NCBI GenBank assembly: GCA_015067315.1 | Contig: SVMR01000002.1 | Coordinates: 62,001-126,000 of the forward strand | DNA: 64,000 bases | Direction of reading: 5' to 3' | Source: Oscillospiraceae bacterium | GTDB taxonomy: Bacteria > Bacillota > Clostridia > Oscillospirales > Ruminococcaceae | In this document: positions 18,336 through 27,362 of the stretch, one piece after another | Numbering within the stretch: position 1 is the first letter of the stretch | Layout of the letters: every line of letters begins with the position of its first letter | Notes under the pieces: model-generated | The model's input: the letters and a program-made list of their open reading frames with translations, nothing else | Told to the model about the DNA's origin: nothing | The model's database searches: none | Translations under genes and position numbers: made by a program

Positions 18336-19244
18336 ATGAAAAACAAAGCAATGCTCGGAAATATTCTTTTGATTCTAACTGCTCTTATATGGGGATGTGC
18401 TTTTGTTGCCCAAAGCGTCGGAATGGAATTTGTTGAACCGATAACTTTTAACGGAATCCGCTGTATAATCGGCGGAATTGTACTTATTATTACCGATTGC
18501 GTTTTCGATAAAATAAAAAAGAAAAACGGAACATATAAAAAGCCCGAAAAAGAAGAACAAAAGGAACTTTTAAAAGGCGGAATAATCTGCGGAATAATAA
18601 TCTTTTTTGCTTCAACAATCCAGCAGATAGGAATTTCCCAGACCACAGTCGGAAAAGCAGGTTTTATTTCCGTTCTCTATATTCTTATTGTTCCCTTCCT
18701 CGGACTTTTGCTTAAACAAAAACTTCCGAAAATGATCTGGCCTTGCTGCGCGATTGCCGTTGCCGGACTTTATCTTCTTTGCATGAACGAAAGCTTTTCG
18801 ATAAGCAAAGGGGATTTTACCGTTCTCATAAGCGCGCTTGCTTATGCCGTACATATTCTTGCAATCGGACATTTTGCTCCGAAAGTTGACTGCGTAAAGC
18901 TTTCCTGCCTTCAATTCCTTGTTTGCGGAGCAATTTCCGTTGTCGTGATGTTCATTTTTGAAAAACCGGATATTCAGAATATTCTCCGGGCGTGGCTTCC
19001 GATTATTTATGCCGGCGCGCTTTCCGGCGGCGCAGGATACACTCTTCAGACCGTTGCGCAAAAATGGACAAAACCGAGCGTCGCTTCCCTTCTCATGAGT
19101 TTTGAATCCGTTTTTGCCGTTCTTGCCGGCGCGGTTATCCTGCATCAGATTCCCTCTTTGCGTGAAGGATTCGGCTGTGTTCTTATGTTTATTTCAATTA
19201 TTCTGATTCAGTTTTCCGAAAACAAAGAAAAAGGAGCGCAATAA
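18336..19244 (+). CDS. DMT/EamA family transporter
   Basis: Ten-helix drug/metabolite superfamily permease built from two EamA repeats (starts NILLILTALIWGCAFVAQSV; second half LISALAYAVHILAIGHFAPK). The substrate is unknown; relatives export amino acids or metabolites. The start is set at 18336, preceded by ATGAGG, and not at the ORF start at 18306. It is followed 1 base later by the PPC-domain gene, so the two form an operon. Confidence 0.85.
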   Translation: MKNKAMLGNILLILTALIWGCAFVAQSVGMEFVEPITFNGIRCIIGGIVLIITDCVFDKIKKKNGTYKKPEKEEQKELLKGGIICGIIIFFASTIQQIGISQTTVGKAGFISVLYILIVPFLGLLLKQKLPKMIWPCCAIAVAGLYLLCMNESFSISKGDFTVLISALAYAVHILAIGHFAPKVDCVKLSCLQFLVCGAISVVVMFIFEKPDIQNILRAWLPIIYAGALSGGAGYTLQTVAQKWTKPSVASLLMSFESVFAVLAGAVILHQIPSLREGFGCVLMFISIILIQFSENKEKGAQ

Positions 19245-19245
19245 G

Positions 19246-19671
19246 ATGAAAAGCGAAATAATTTCTTCTTCAGGAACCACCGTATATCGTTGTCTGCGTC
19301 TTCATCGGGGAGAAGATTTACTTAAATCCATTCAGAATCTTTGCATTGAGAAAAATATAAAAGCGGGATTTGTCGCTTCCGGCGTCGGTTGTATTTCAAA
19401 AGGAAAAATCCGCGACGCTTCCGGAGTTACAATACGCGAGATAAACGAGGACTGCGAAATCGTAAGCCTAAACGGAACGGTAAGCGCGGAAAGATGCCAC
19501 CTTCATATTGCGCTTTCAAAGGAAGATTTATCGACCATAGGCGGACATCTTTGCGAAGGCTGCATTATTAATACAACCTGCGAACTGATAATTGCGGAAA
19601 TTCCGGATATCTGTATTGACGTTGAGGACGACCCGGAAACCGGATACGATGAACTGATTTTCAGAAAATAA
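19246..19671 (+). CDS. PPC (DUF296) domain protein
   Basis: This 141-residue protein has a single PPC/DUF296 fold: GEDLLKSIQNLCIEKNIKAG, ASGVGCISKGKIRD, CHLHIALSKEDLSTIGGHLC and GCIINTTCELIIAE. In bacteria stand-alone PPC proteins form trimers of unknown function; in plants the domain accompanies AT-hook DNA binding, which is absent here. It overlaps the end of the EamA operon and is closed by a terminator. Confidence 0.85.
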   Translation: MKSEIISSSGTTVYRCLRLHRGEDLLKSIQNLCIEKNIKAGFVASGVGCISKGKIRDASGVTIREINEDCEIVSLNGTVSAERCHLHIALSKEDLSTIGGHLCEGCIINTTCELIIAEIPDICIDVEDDPETGYDELIFRK

Positions 19672-19672
19672 C

Positions 19673-19707
19673 GAAAAAAGGAGCGAACAACGTTCGCTCC
19701 TTTTTTT
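19673..19707. terminator. Terminator after the PPC gene
   Basis: GGAGCGAAC / GTTCGCTCC stem with T runs on both sides, between convergent genes. Confidence 0.85.
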
Positions 19708-20467
19708 ACAGCAAAATACTCCAGTTTCCGAAATCGAATTTTCCGCTTCCTCGGCAAAGTTTTTTCTGCTTTTCAATTTCTGTCAGACCGTCCAGGACTT
19801 CGAAAACAATTTCCGTTGAAATATCAAGGGAATGATGCGCCGGAAATACTCTTTTTATCGGAAGCTCTGCAATTTTCCGGACGGATTCAAAATATTTTTC
19901 CGGGTCTGTAGATTCATAATTTGCAAAAAGAGTTCCTTTATAAATCAAATCCCCGGTAAATAAATAACCCGTTTCTTCCTCAAAAAAGCAAAGATGACCC
20001 GGAGAATGTCCCGGAGTATGCAGAACCTTGATTTTTCTGCCGCCCAGATCAATAATATCTCCGTCCTTTAAAACTCCGGAAGGTTTTCCCCGGAAAACCG
20101 CATAATCATCAACTTTTATAACATCTGTTAAGTCGTTATCCTTTACAAGCATTTTATAAACAAATTCATTCGAAAGCGGAAAATTCCCGTCAATCCAGTC
20201 TTTTTCAAGTTCGTGAACGTAAAATTCCGGATAATACCGAAGTCCTCCGATATGATCCCAATGAACGTGACTCGGAACAGCTATTACCGGTTTATCCGTA
20301 ATTTTTCCGATTTCCGAAGAAATATCCCCAACGCCAAGACCGGTATCGATAAGAAGAGCCTTTTTTGTACCGATCAAAAGATAACAGTTTGTTTCTTCCC
20401 AATGCTTCGGCTCGCTTATTGCAAAAGTATTTTCATCAATCTGTTTTGTCAAAAACCAATTTTCCAT
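19706..20467 (-). CDS. MBL-fold metallo-hydrolase
   Basis: Metallo-beta-lactamase fold hydrolase (253 residues) with the metal motif HVHWDHIGGL and further ligands in LHTPGHSPGHLCFF and FTGDLIYKGTL. This is the glyoxalase II-like branch, but the substrate cannot be told. The ATG at 20467 overlaps the rqcH stop region (TAA at 20469-20471), so I prefer it to the ORF start at 20494. It probably sits at the end of the trmK-nif3-rqcH transcript. Confidence 0.85.
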   Translation of the reverse strand: MENWFLTKQIDENTFAISEPKHWEETNCYLLIGTKKALLIDTGLGVGDISSEIGKITDKPVIAVPSHVHWDHIGGLRYYPEFYVHELEKDWIDGNFPLSNEFVYKMLVKDNDLTDVIKVDDYAVFRGKPSGVLKDGDIIDLGGRKIKVLHTPGHSPGHLCFFEEETGYLFTGDLIYKGTLFANYESTDPEKYFESVRKIAELPIKRVFPAHHSLDISTEIVFEVLDGLTEIEKQKKLCRGSGKFDFGNWSILL

Positions 20468-20468
20468 T

Positions 20469-22220
20469 TTATTTATTCCCGAAAAGATTTTCAAACTGCG
20501 CCGGTCTTACATAGGCGGTTTTGTAATGTTCATAAACTGCTTTTCCCGGAGCGGAGCCGGAAGGCTTTTTAACGTTCCTGATTTCCGTATAATCAACGGG
20601 AACAAGCGAAGATTCCCTTGCTTTTGAATTATATGCCGCAACAACCGCCGCCTGCTGTATTGTCGTATCCGGAACTTCCCTGCCCTCGGTAACAATAACC
20701 GTATGGGAACCGTGAATCTTCTGGGTATGGAGCCAGATATCGTTTTTTCTGGAATCCTTGAATGTAAGTTTATCGTTCTGAATATTGTTTCTTCCGCAAA
20801 GAATCTTAAAACCGTCCATTGAAATATATTCCTTCGGCGCAAGTTTAACCGGCTTCTGGTTGTTTTTACGGTGATTTTTCAGATAACCCTGGGCAACAAG
20901 CTCCTCGCGGATCGCAACGACTTCATCGTCGGTTCTTGCTCTTGAAAGAAGATCAAAAACGGATTCGATATATGAAAGTTCCGCTTCGCCTTTTTCGATA
21001 AACTGTTTAAGCATTCTTTCCGCGGTATCCGCTTTCCGGTATTCGCTGAAATAATGCTGTGCATTCTGGTTCGGCGAAAGGCGCGGATCAAGCTTTACTT
21101 CAATCGGTTTGCAATCCTCGTAATAATTTTCGAGAACTACGGAAGTCATTCCCTTTTCAATCATCCAGAGGTTTGCATGAATAAGTTCGCCTTTTACCCT
21201 AAGAATATCCCTTTCGGTGGAACGGGCAAGTTCCTGACGCTGAACGTCAAGTTTTCTTGAAATTCTGTCCGCCAAATTTGTGACAAATTTAAAAAGATCG
21301 TTGGAACGCTGTTTCATCCTGTCTGCGCCGGAACGTTCCGAATAAAATTTATCAAGCATTTCGCTGAAAGTTTCAAATTTTCGGATTTCCATTGCGTCGC
21401 CGTACTGATTAACCTTAAAGAAAGTAAAATCAAGCGGATGTCCGTTTTCTTCGATTACCATATAAGGAACCGCGCTTTTGTTTTTAACGCTGTCGGTAAG
21501 TTTTTCAAGACAGCTTACAAGTTTTTCGCAGTCATCATTCGTTAAATCATGCGCTTTCGTATCGAATCCGCCGGTTACGATATCCGAAACTTCCCGGCAG
21601 ACAATCGGTGAAACGCCGTCGAGATTTTCCATAAGCGCTTTTGAAAGCGGAATATCTCTTCCGTTTTTAAGGCGCCCGATAAGGCTCATGTAATCGATGT
21701 CAAGCGTATTCATTTTGTCCTGCGCCGGCGGGAAAACATAGCTCATTCCGGGCATAACCTGGCGAACGGAGGACATATCCGCGGTAACGCGCTTTATTGC
21801 GTCGATTATTTTTCCGTCCGGACCGATAAGCATGATATTGCTGTGGCGTCCCATGATTTCAACCGCAAGTTTTATAATAACCGGATCGCCGAATTCGTTG
21901 TAAGTTGCAAAAGAAAGATGGAGCATTCTTTCAAGCCCGAACTGTTCGATTTCAACAAGCTTTGCGCCGGAAAGATGCTTTCTCATAAGCATGCAGAACA
22001 TCGGCGGATTTTTAGGGTTATCCACCGAAGCTTCAATAAAATGTATCCTCGGTCCGGAAGCGGAAGCGGAAATCAAAAGCTTTCCGTTTCCGCCGTTCCA
22101 GCGAAGCGAAACAACCAGTTCTTCCTTTGAAGGCTGGTGAATTTTGTCAATTCTTGCGCCGATTAATTTTTCGGCCAATTCATTTTTGAGCATGCTCAGC
22201 GTAATTCCGTCCAATGCCAT
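20469..22220 (-). CDS. rqcH: Ribosome quality-control protein RqcH (NFACT/Rqc2 family)
   Basis: This 583-residue protein binds stalled 50S-peptidyl-tRNA complexes and directs C-terminal alanine tailing of the nascent chain. The NFACT-N domain is at the start (DGITLSMLKNELAEKLIGAR), a long coiled coil in the middle (RKLDVQRQELARSTERDILR) and the NFACT-R domain at the end (FKDSRKNDIWLHTQKIHGSH). Older annotations call it fibronectin-binding protein. No signal peptide supports an intracellular role. It lies 26 bases downstream of nif3. Confidence 0.93.
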   Translation of the reverse strand: MALDGITLSMLKNELAEKLIGARIDKIHQPSKEELVVSLRWNGGNGKLLISASASGPRIHFIEASVDNPKNPPMFCMLMRKHLSGAKLVEIEQFGLERMLHLSFATYNEFGDPVIIKLAVEIMGRHSNIMLIGPDGKIIDAIKRVTADMSSVRQVMPGMSYVFPPAQDKMNTLDIDYMSLIGRLKNGRDIPLSKALMENLDGVSPIVCREVSDIVTGGFDTKAHDLTNDDCEKLVSCLEKLTDSVKNKSAVPYMVIEENGHPLDFTFFKVNQYGDAMEIRKFETFSEMLDKFYSERSGADRMKQRSNDLFKFVTNLADRISRKLDVQRQELARSTERDILRVKGELIHANLWMIEKGMTSVVLENYYEDCKPIEVKLDPRLSPNQNAQHYFSEYRKADTAERMLKQFIEKGEAELSYIESVFDLLSRARTDDEVVAIREELVAQGYLKNHRKNNQKPVKLAPKEYISMDGFKILCGRNNIQNDKLTFKDSRKNDIWLHTQKIHGSHTVIVTEGREVPDTTIQQAAVVAAYNSKARESSLVPVDYTEIRNVKKPSGSAPGKAVYEHYKTAYVRPAQFENLFGNK

Positions 22221-22246
22221 TCGTGCTCACCTCATTTTTTAAAAAA

Positions 22247-23011
22247 TTATTTTGCCCAGTATCTTGCGGGATCTTCCGAAATTTCGGAAACGATTATTTC
22301 GGTATCTTCGAATTTTTCGGAAAGTTTTTTTGCAAGAGGTTCAATAACTGTGTTTTCTGTGCAAAAATGTCCCGCATCAAGAACACAGAAGCCTTCCCTT
22401 CTCATTTCAATCCACTGATTATGTTTTATGTTTGCGGTAACAAAAGCATCCGCACCGGCAGAAACCGCAAAAGGATAAAGGTCGCCGCCGCTTCCGCCGC
22501 AAACAGCAACTTTTTTAATCATTTTATCAGTAAAAGTATATTTTATTCCGCCGACGTTAAGCTTTTCGGCAACATATTTTACAAATTCTTCGCATGAAAG
22601 AGCTTTTCCGAGTTCGCCCATACGCATAAGACCTTCGCCGTCATCAACTTTAATAACGTTTTCAAGTCCGAGAGCCGCAGCAAGGCAATCGTTTACTCCG
22701 CCGTCCGCAATATCAAGGCAGGTATGGGCGCTGATTATCGCAATCCCCTTTTCCGCCGCAAGAAAAGCGATGTTTTTCGGATGGAATTCCTTAAGCGCTC
22801 CGAAAATCACCGGATGATGGGTTATAATAAGTTCCGCGCCTTTTTCCGCCGCCTCGTTAAGAACGTCCTCGGTAGCGTCAAGCGCAAGAAGAACTTTTTT
22901 AACTTCTTTTTCACCGTCGCCCACAAGAAAACCGGAATTGTCCCAGCTTTCCTGGGTATTAAACGGCGCGATTTCGTCCATAAATTTATAAAAATCAATA
23001 ATTTTGCTCAT
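22247..23011 (-). CDS. Nif3-like dinuclear metal-centre protein
   Basis: This 254-residue member of the Nif3/YbgI/YqfO family has HHPVIFGALKEF, AHTCLDIADGGVND and a C-terminal HFCTENTVIEPLAKKL, supplying the metal ligands. It lacks the CutA-like insert of the longer YqfO forms. Family function is uncertain; a link to GTP cyclohydrolase-like chemistry has been suggested. It overlaps trmK by 4 bases, the standard trmK-nif3 pairing of Firmicutes. Confidence 0.92.
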   Translation of the reverse strand: MSKIIDFYKFMDEIAPFNTQESWDNSGFLVGDGEKEVKKVLLALDATEDVLNEAAEKGAELIITHHPVIFGALKEFHPKNIAFLAAEKGIAIISAHTCLDIADGGVNDCLAAALGLENVIKVDDGEGLMRMGELGKALSCEEFVKYVAEKLNVGGIKYTFTDKMIKKVAVCGGSGGDLYPFAVSAGADAFVTANIKHNQWIEMRREGFCVLDAGHFCTENTVIEPLAKKLSEKFEDTEIIVSEISEDPARYWAK

Positions 23012-23706
23012 AAATCATTCTCCGTTTCGTCCGCCTGTTCTTCAATCATATCCGCAAGCTGGACATGAACAAGAGCATGTTCTTTTTCTTTTTCGGAACG
23101 CAGAAGTCCCTCGGCAATTCCTCTTTGAATATTTGCCTGCCAACGGACGTATTTAAGAGCGGATTCATCGTTCTGTCCAAGAAGTTCTCCCGTAAGGCAA
23201 TAAAGATCGTCCGGAATTTCGCTTCCGCCGATATAATCCGCACTCATTACAGTATAAAGATGCTTTTCCACCTCAACGGCCTTTTCCGCATCAATATCCC
23301 AGCCGTTTTCGCAAAGCCAGCGGCGGAGCATATCCGCTCTGGACATAGGCTGGAGAACAAGATGCACTTTTTCGCTTTTTACCCATTCCGCTTTTTCAAG
23401 GATTCCGATAATGGTTTCCCCGCCCATTCCGCAGATAAGGACTTCGTCAATTTCATCTTCCGGAAGACCTTCAAGACCGTCGGTAAGAACGGTTTCGATC
23501 TCTTCCTCAAGCTCCATTTCTTTTATAAGAGTTCTTGCGCTTTCAAGGGGCTTTATATTAATATCCGTTGCAAAACCGCGCTTGCAGATTCCTTCGCTGA
23601 CAAGATGGCAGATCAGATATCCGTGGTCGGTGCCGATATCCGCGGCAACCGTTCCTTCCCTTACAAAATCCGCCGCAGCGGCAAGCCTTAAATCAAGCTT
23701 TTCCAA
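23008..23706 (-). CDS. trmK: tRNA (adenine(22)-N1)-methyltransferase TrmK
   Basis: Class I SAM methyltransferase that makes m1A22 in tRNA. The SAM site is TVAADIGTDHGYLICHLVSE; other motifs are EVLICGMGGETIIGIL and LVLQPMSRADMLRRWL, typical of the TrmK/COG2384 family. The helical C-terminal part is present. It is first gene of the trmK-nif3-rqcH-MBL set. Confidence 0.93.
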   Translation of the reverse strand: MEKLDLRLAAAADFVREGTVAADIGTDHGYLICHLVSEGICKRGFATDINIKPLESARTLIKEMELEEEIETVLTDGLEGLPEDEIDEVLICGMGGETIIGILEKAEWVKSEKVHLVLQPMSRADMLRRWLCENGWDIDAEKAVEVEKHLYTVMSADYIGGSEIPDDLYCLTGELLGQNDESALKYVRWQANIQRGIAEGLLRSEKEKEHALVHVQLADMIEEQADETENDL

Positions 23707-23724
23707 AACAAATTCCTCGCTTTT

Positions 23725-23772
23725 TATAAAAACTTAAGGCAGCCGTGAATTTCATGGCTGCCGGTTTTTTTA
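23725..23772 (-). terminator. Terminator after the DUF1858 gene
   Basis: GGCAGCC / GGCTGCC stem with an 11-base loop lies directly after the DUF1858 stop on the minus strand, followed by a T-rich stretch. Confidence 0.65.
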
Positions 23773-23773
23773 A

Positions 23774-23986
23774 TCAGTTTTCTTTTTCTGCAAAATATTT
23801 ATTGATTTTTTCTACGATTTCTTCGCATTTAACTCCGTGAACCTCGCAGGCTTCTTCAATGCTTTCGCCGCGGGACATCGGACAGCCGAGACAATGCATT
23901 CCCATTTCAAGGAAGAAAACTCCGGTATCTTTATCGTAATCAAGAACGTCGCCGATGATGGAATCTTTGGTAACCTGATATGCCAT
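23774..23986 (-). CDS. DUF1858 hybrid-cluster-associated redox disulfide protein
   Basis: This 70-residue DUF1858 domain protein carries a Cys pair in MGMHCLGCPMSRGESIEEAC. The family is often next to hybrid-cluster proteins and is thought to act in redox chemistry; here no such partner is visible. ATG follows AAAGGAG. It stands alone between trmK and nth. Confidence 0.88.
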   Translation of the reverse strand: MAYQVTKDSIIGDVLDYDKDTGVFFLEMGMHCLGCPMSRGESIEEACEVHGVKCEEIVEKINKYFAEKEN

Positions 23987-24063
23987 TTTAAAAATCTCCT
24001 TTAAAATAAATATACTTATATTATAATTCCCGGATGAATGATTTTCAATATAAAATTAAAAAA

Positions 24064-24702
24064 TCATTCTTCTGTTTTTTTGGCACCCGCACAGATTTCC
24101 CTGAGCACGCATTTATCGCAATGGGGTCTTCTTGCAACGCAGACCGCTCTTCCGTGGAGGACCATTCTGTGACAGAAATTGTTGGATTCCGCCGGATCCA
24201 GTATTTCGCGAAGTTCGGTTTCACATTTTGCCGGATCTTTCGTTGTTGTGAAACCGAGAAGATTTGTAATTCTGATGCAATGTGTGTCGCATACAACCGC
24301 CGGTTTTCCGTAAATATCGCCAACAACAAGGTTCGCTGTTTTTCTTCCGATTCCGGGAAGTTTTATAAGTTCCTCAACCGTATCCGGAACAATTCCGCCG
24401 TATTCGTTAACGAGCATTTTTGAGGCAAGGGAGATATCGTGCGCCTTAGTTTTATAAAATCCGCAGGAACGGATTATATCGCTTATATCCTGTTCGTCCG
24501 CCTGTGCAAGAGCTTCGAGAGTCGGGTATTTTGAATATAAAACCGGAGTTACCATATTTACCCTTGCGTCGGTACATTGCGCCGCAAGCCGGGTTGCAAA
24601 AAGAAGTTCGTGTGGTTTTACATATTCAAGGGAACAGATTGCGTCCGGATATTCTTTTTTAAGGAGTTCAACCGCTTTTGCGGCAAGTTCTTTTTTGTCC
24701 AA
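24064..24702 (-). CDS. nth: Endonuclease III
   Basis: This 212-residue bifunctional DNA glycosylase/AP lyase removes oxidised pyrimidines. The HhH motif with catalytic lysine is LPGIGRKTANLVVGD, with the catalytic aspartate in VVCDTHCIRITN. The C-terminal 4Fe-4S ligands are seen in CVARRPHCDKCVLREIC. All key residues are present. Confidence 0.95.
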   Translation of the reverse strand: MDKKELAAKAVELLKKEYPDAICSLEYVKPHELLFATRLAAQCTDARVNMVTPVLYSKYPTLEALAQADEQDISDIIRSCGFYKTKAHDISLASKMLVNEYGGIVPDTVEELIKLPGIGRKTANLVVGDIYGKPAVVCDTHCIRITNLLGFTTTKDPAKCETELREILDPAESNNFCHRMVLHGRAVCVARRPHCDKCVLREICAGAKKTEE

Positions 24703-24842
24703 AAAAACACCTCCGTTTCTTATAAGAAAAGAATATTATATTTGCATTATCTTGTCAAGATTTCTTCCGATTGGGTATTGCAAAAATCTTTGAAAAGATA
24801 TATTATGTATTTGTATAAATCGGTCAAAGGGGTGTTTTATTT

Positions 24843-25274
24843 ATGGCACAGATTACCGTTAAAATCAAAGACAACCAAAAAGACGCTTACAACGTACGCC
24901 TTGCTGTATTTGTTGCGGAACAAAAATTCCAGAACGAATTTGACGATATCGACAATATTTGCGAAAACGTAACTCTTTATGACGGAGAAAAAGCAATTGC
25001 AACCGGAAGATATTTCCCGGACCCCAAAGGCCGTGAAGATACCTATATTTTCGGAAGAATCGCAGTTCTTAAACCCTACCGCGGAAAACATATCGGTATG
25101 GGCGTAATAGGCGCTCTTGAAACCGCCGCAAAATTAAAAGGCGGAAAAAAAGCGCTTCTTCTTGCCGAAGGACACGCTGTCGGTTTCTATGAAAAATGCG
25201 GTTTTAAAAAGACCGAAGACCGTACAGTTTACAGCGAAGGATGCCCCTGCTACTGGATGGAAAAAAATATTTAA
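24843..25274 (+). CDS. GNAT family N-acetyltransferase (ElaA-like)
   Basis: This 143-residue GNAT begins with the FVAEQKFQNEFDDID segment typical of ElaA-type enzymes and has the acetyl-CoA loop VLKPYRGKHIGMGVIGALE, then GFYEKCGFKKTEDRTVYSEG. The substrate is unknown. It lies just upstream of the tRNA-fMet gene; no terminator separates them clearly. Confidence 0.85.
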   Translation: MAQITVKIKDNQKDAYNVRLAVFVAEQKFQNEFDDIDNICENVTLYDGEKAIATGRYFPDPKGREDTYIFGRIAVLKPYRGKHIGMGVIGALETAAKLKGGKKALLLAEGHAVGFYEKCGFKKTEDRTVYSEGCPCYWMEKNI

Positions 25275-25348
25275 GAAATTTTTAAAAAACTATTGCTTTT
25301 TTCAAAAGTTTGTTGTATAATAATCAAGCGCTTGAAAATAGCATATAT

Positions 25349-25428
<80 letters not shown>

Positions 25429-25430
25429 GA

Positions 25431-25464
25431 AAGACTCTTAATCTCAGGATTAAGAGTCTTTTTT
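25431..25464 (+). terminator. Element-borne terminator for tRNA-fMet
   Basis: Perfect 11-bp stem GACTCTTAATC / GATTAAGAGTC with TCAG loop and TTTTTT, starting 7 bases after the tRNA. It lies inside the element, replacing the original tRNA terminator now at 33518-33555. Confidence 0.9.
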
Positions 25465-25486
25465 GTTGTCTAAATGCCATTAGTAA

Positions 25487-25554
25487 GTAAACTGAAATAA
25501 TCCAAAGTAAACGGAAATAGTCCGTTCTATTTGGGCGGCAAATTGGGCGGCAAA
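25487..25554. repeat. Short direct repeats at the integrase end (possible arm sites)
   Basis: GTAAACTGAAATAATCC (25487-25503) and GTAAACGGAAATAGTCC (25507-25523) match at 15 of 17 bases with a 20-base period. They are followed by a perfect tandem of TTGGGCGGCAAA (25531-25554). Repeats in this position often bind the integrase N-terminal domain; that role is inference. Confidence 0.6.
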
Positions 25555-25891
25555 TGAGAAAACCCGTCGTCAGCGTCGTCGCATAAGTCGTCCCATGGGA
25601 TAAAATCCCCTCTGCAACTCAATAATACTTCACAGAAACCCGCTAACCTTTGCTAAAAACAGAACTGCGCTCGGGAAAAACTAAAGGGCAGACAGTAAGC
25701 CAATCGAAGCTTACCCTCTGCCCTATTCCAAAATTACCATAATTCCATAAATAATTTGCCTATCTAACGATTCTGCAAAACTTCTCTTTACTACTCACCT
25801 GTAGTAATGCCCGGTTTACTGCCCGCTTTTTATCGCTTGTCTATGCGGTTATTTCTTGCCTGTTTAGGCTCTTGCCGCCCATTTGACGCCC

Positions 25892-25928
25892 AGAAAAAGA
25901 AAAACGGTGCCCCAAGCGTGGCACCTTC
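25892..25928 (-). terminator. Terminator of the integrase transcript
   Basis: GGTGCC / GGCACC stem with an 8-base loop; on the minus strand it is followed by GTTTTTCTTTTTC. It lies 20 bases after the integrase stop. Confidence 0.75.
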
Positions 25929-25946
25929 ATTTAATAGAAATCGTAT

Positions 25947-27095
25947 TCAGTTTGCGATTCTTTCAGAAATTATTTCATCAATTTTATCTGCAGCTTTCTT
26001 ATCCATCGCCTTAGTGCAATGACCATAAACGTCCATCGTGATGCTGATATTAGCGTGACCTAAGCGGCTTTGAACAGTCTTAGGGTCAATGCCTGCTTCA
26101 AGCATCGCGGTTGCACAGGTGTGTCTAAGGTCGTGGAAACGTATGTGTTTCAAGCCATGTTTTTCAGTGAAGCGAAGCCACTTTTGAGTCATAGAATCAG
26201 GTGCGAAAGGTCTACCGTTTTTCTGACAAATGACGAGGTCTGAATCTGTGAATCCTGCTCCTAACTTCATTTTATTTTCAAGATATTGCTTATGCGCCTT
26301 TTTAAGTTCATCGACGATGTTGCTGCCGATGGTGATATCTCTGATGCCTGCGGCACTCTTGGGAGCCTTTATTTCAACTTTGCCGTCACCATTTACCCTG
26401 TTTTCACGAACGTGGACAGTTCTGGCATTGAAGTCTATGTCGCTCCATTTGAGTGCAAGAAGCTCACCTCTGCGAAAACCTATTGCTATTTCAAGCAATA
26501 CTGGTAGGTACATATCGGTGCATTCAGCGGCATTTATTAAGTCTGAAATTTCATTGCCGGAATATATCTCTGCCTTATAGCGTTTAAGCTTTGGTAGCTC
26601 TACACCAATACATGGATTTTTGGGTATCATCTTGAGGATTACTGCTTTATCCAAAGCCGCTTTGAGGTTCAGAAATGCGTTGCGTATAGTTTTTGGAGCA
26701 AGCTTTTCTTTGTCTTTAAGTTCATTTACCCAAGCCTGAATGGTTGGTGTATTGAGTGATTTTAACTTAATGTCACCGAGTTTAGGAATGATGTAGCCAT
26801 CGATTTTTTCACGATATCCTACACGGGTAGTTGATTCAATGTTGGGTAAGTATAGCTTTAACCATTCATGGAGCCAGTCGCCGAGTTTAACTGCAGATGC
26901 AGTAACGATATCGCCGTTTTCAACTTCAGCTATAAGCTTGCGTAATGTGGCTTCTGCCTGTTTCTTGGTGCCGGTTACAGTTTTATAGGAACGTTCACGT
27001 TTGCCTGTTAATGGGTCACGCTCACTTTCAACTATAAGCTGATAACTTACTGCGCCGTTTTTACCAACACGTTTACGAATATGACCAGTTGCCAT
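25947..27095 (-). CDS. int: Tyrosine recombinase/integrase of the tRNA-fMet element
   Basis: 382-residue integrase of the ICE/phage type. N-terminal arm-binding domain (about 1-60: GAVSYQLIVESERDPLTGKR), SAM-like core-binding domain (about 65-160), and a catalytic domain with R in IGFRRGELLALKW, HxxR in FHDLRHTCATAM, H in LGHANISIT and nucleophile Y in MDVYGH. All catalytic residues are present, so the enzyme looks functional. ATG follows AAGGAGG. The gene points toward the tRNA. Confidence 0.95.
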   Translation of the reverse strand: MATGHIRKRVGKNGAVSYQLIVESERDPLTGKRERSYKTVTGTKKQAEATLRKLIAEVENGDIVTASAVKLGDWLHEWLKLYLPNIESTTRVGYREKIDGYIIPKLGDIKLKSLNTPTIQAWVNELKDKEKLAPKTIRNAFLNLKAALDKAVILKMIPKNPCIGVELPKLKRYKAEIYSGNEISDLINAAECTDMYLPVLLEIAIGFRRGELLALKWSDIDFNARTVHVRENRVNGDGKVEIKAPKSAAGIRDITIGSNIVDELKKAHKQYLENKMKLGAGFTDSDLVICQKNGRPFAPDSMTQKWLRFTEKHGLKHIRFHDLRHTCATAMLEAGIDPKTVQSRLGHANISITMDVYGHCTKAMDKKAADKIDEIISERIAN

Positions 27096-27154
27096 TGGAA
27101 TACCTCCTTCTTTTTTAATTATAATATATATTCGAATGAAGAGCAGAAACGTTT

Positions 27155-27349
27155 TTAAGCTTCAAGGTCGATGGTAATCTTACCTTTTTGCTTGAGGAAC
27201 GCCTCTAACTTCTCACTAGAAACACGGTACTGCCTGCCGATTTTTAAGTAGTCGATACCGGAGTATCTTACAAATGCGAGAGCAGAATCATAGGAAATTT
27301 GCAATATATCAGCTATCTGGTGCGGTGTTAACATTTGGATATTAGCCAT
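27155..27349 (-). CDS. xis: Excisionase-like helix-turn-helix protein
   Basis: 64-residue MerR/HTH_17-type protein: LTPHQIADILQISYDSALAF, then IDYLKIGRQYRVSSEKLEAF, as in excisionases. ATG at 27349 with TAGGTG upstream is preferred over the in-frame GTG at 27358. It lies between the integrase and the DUF927 gene, on the same strand. It probably bends att DNA for excision. Confidence 0.85.
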   Translation of the reverse strand: MANIQMLTPHQIADILQISYDSALAFVRYSGIDYLKIGRQYRVSSEKLEAFLKQKGKITIDLEA

Positions 27350-27362
27350 TATCGTCACCTAC

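Larger units (their letters stand above)
25429..25946. other. 518-bp non-coding left end of the element
   Basis: No convincing gene. It contains the tRNA terminator, the short direct repeats at 25487-25554, a long imperfect hairpin at 25685-25724 (AGGGCAGACAGTAAGC against GCTTACCCTCTGCCCT, 14 of 16 paired) and the integrase terminator. It probably holds integrase/excisionase binding sites. Confidence 0.6.
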
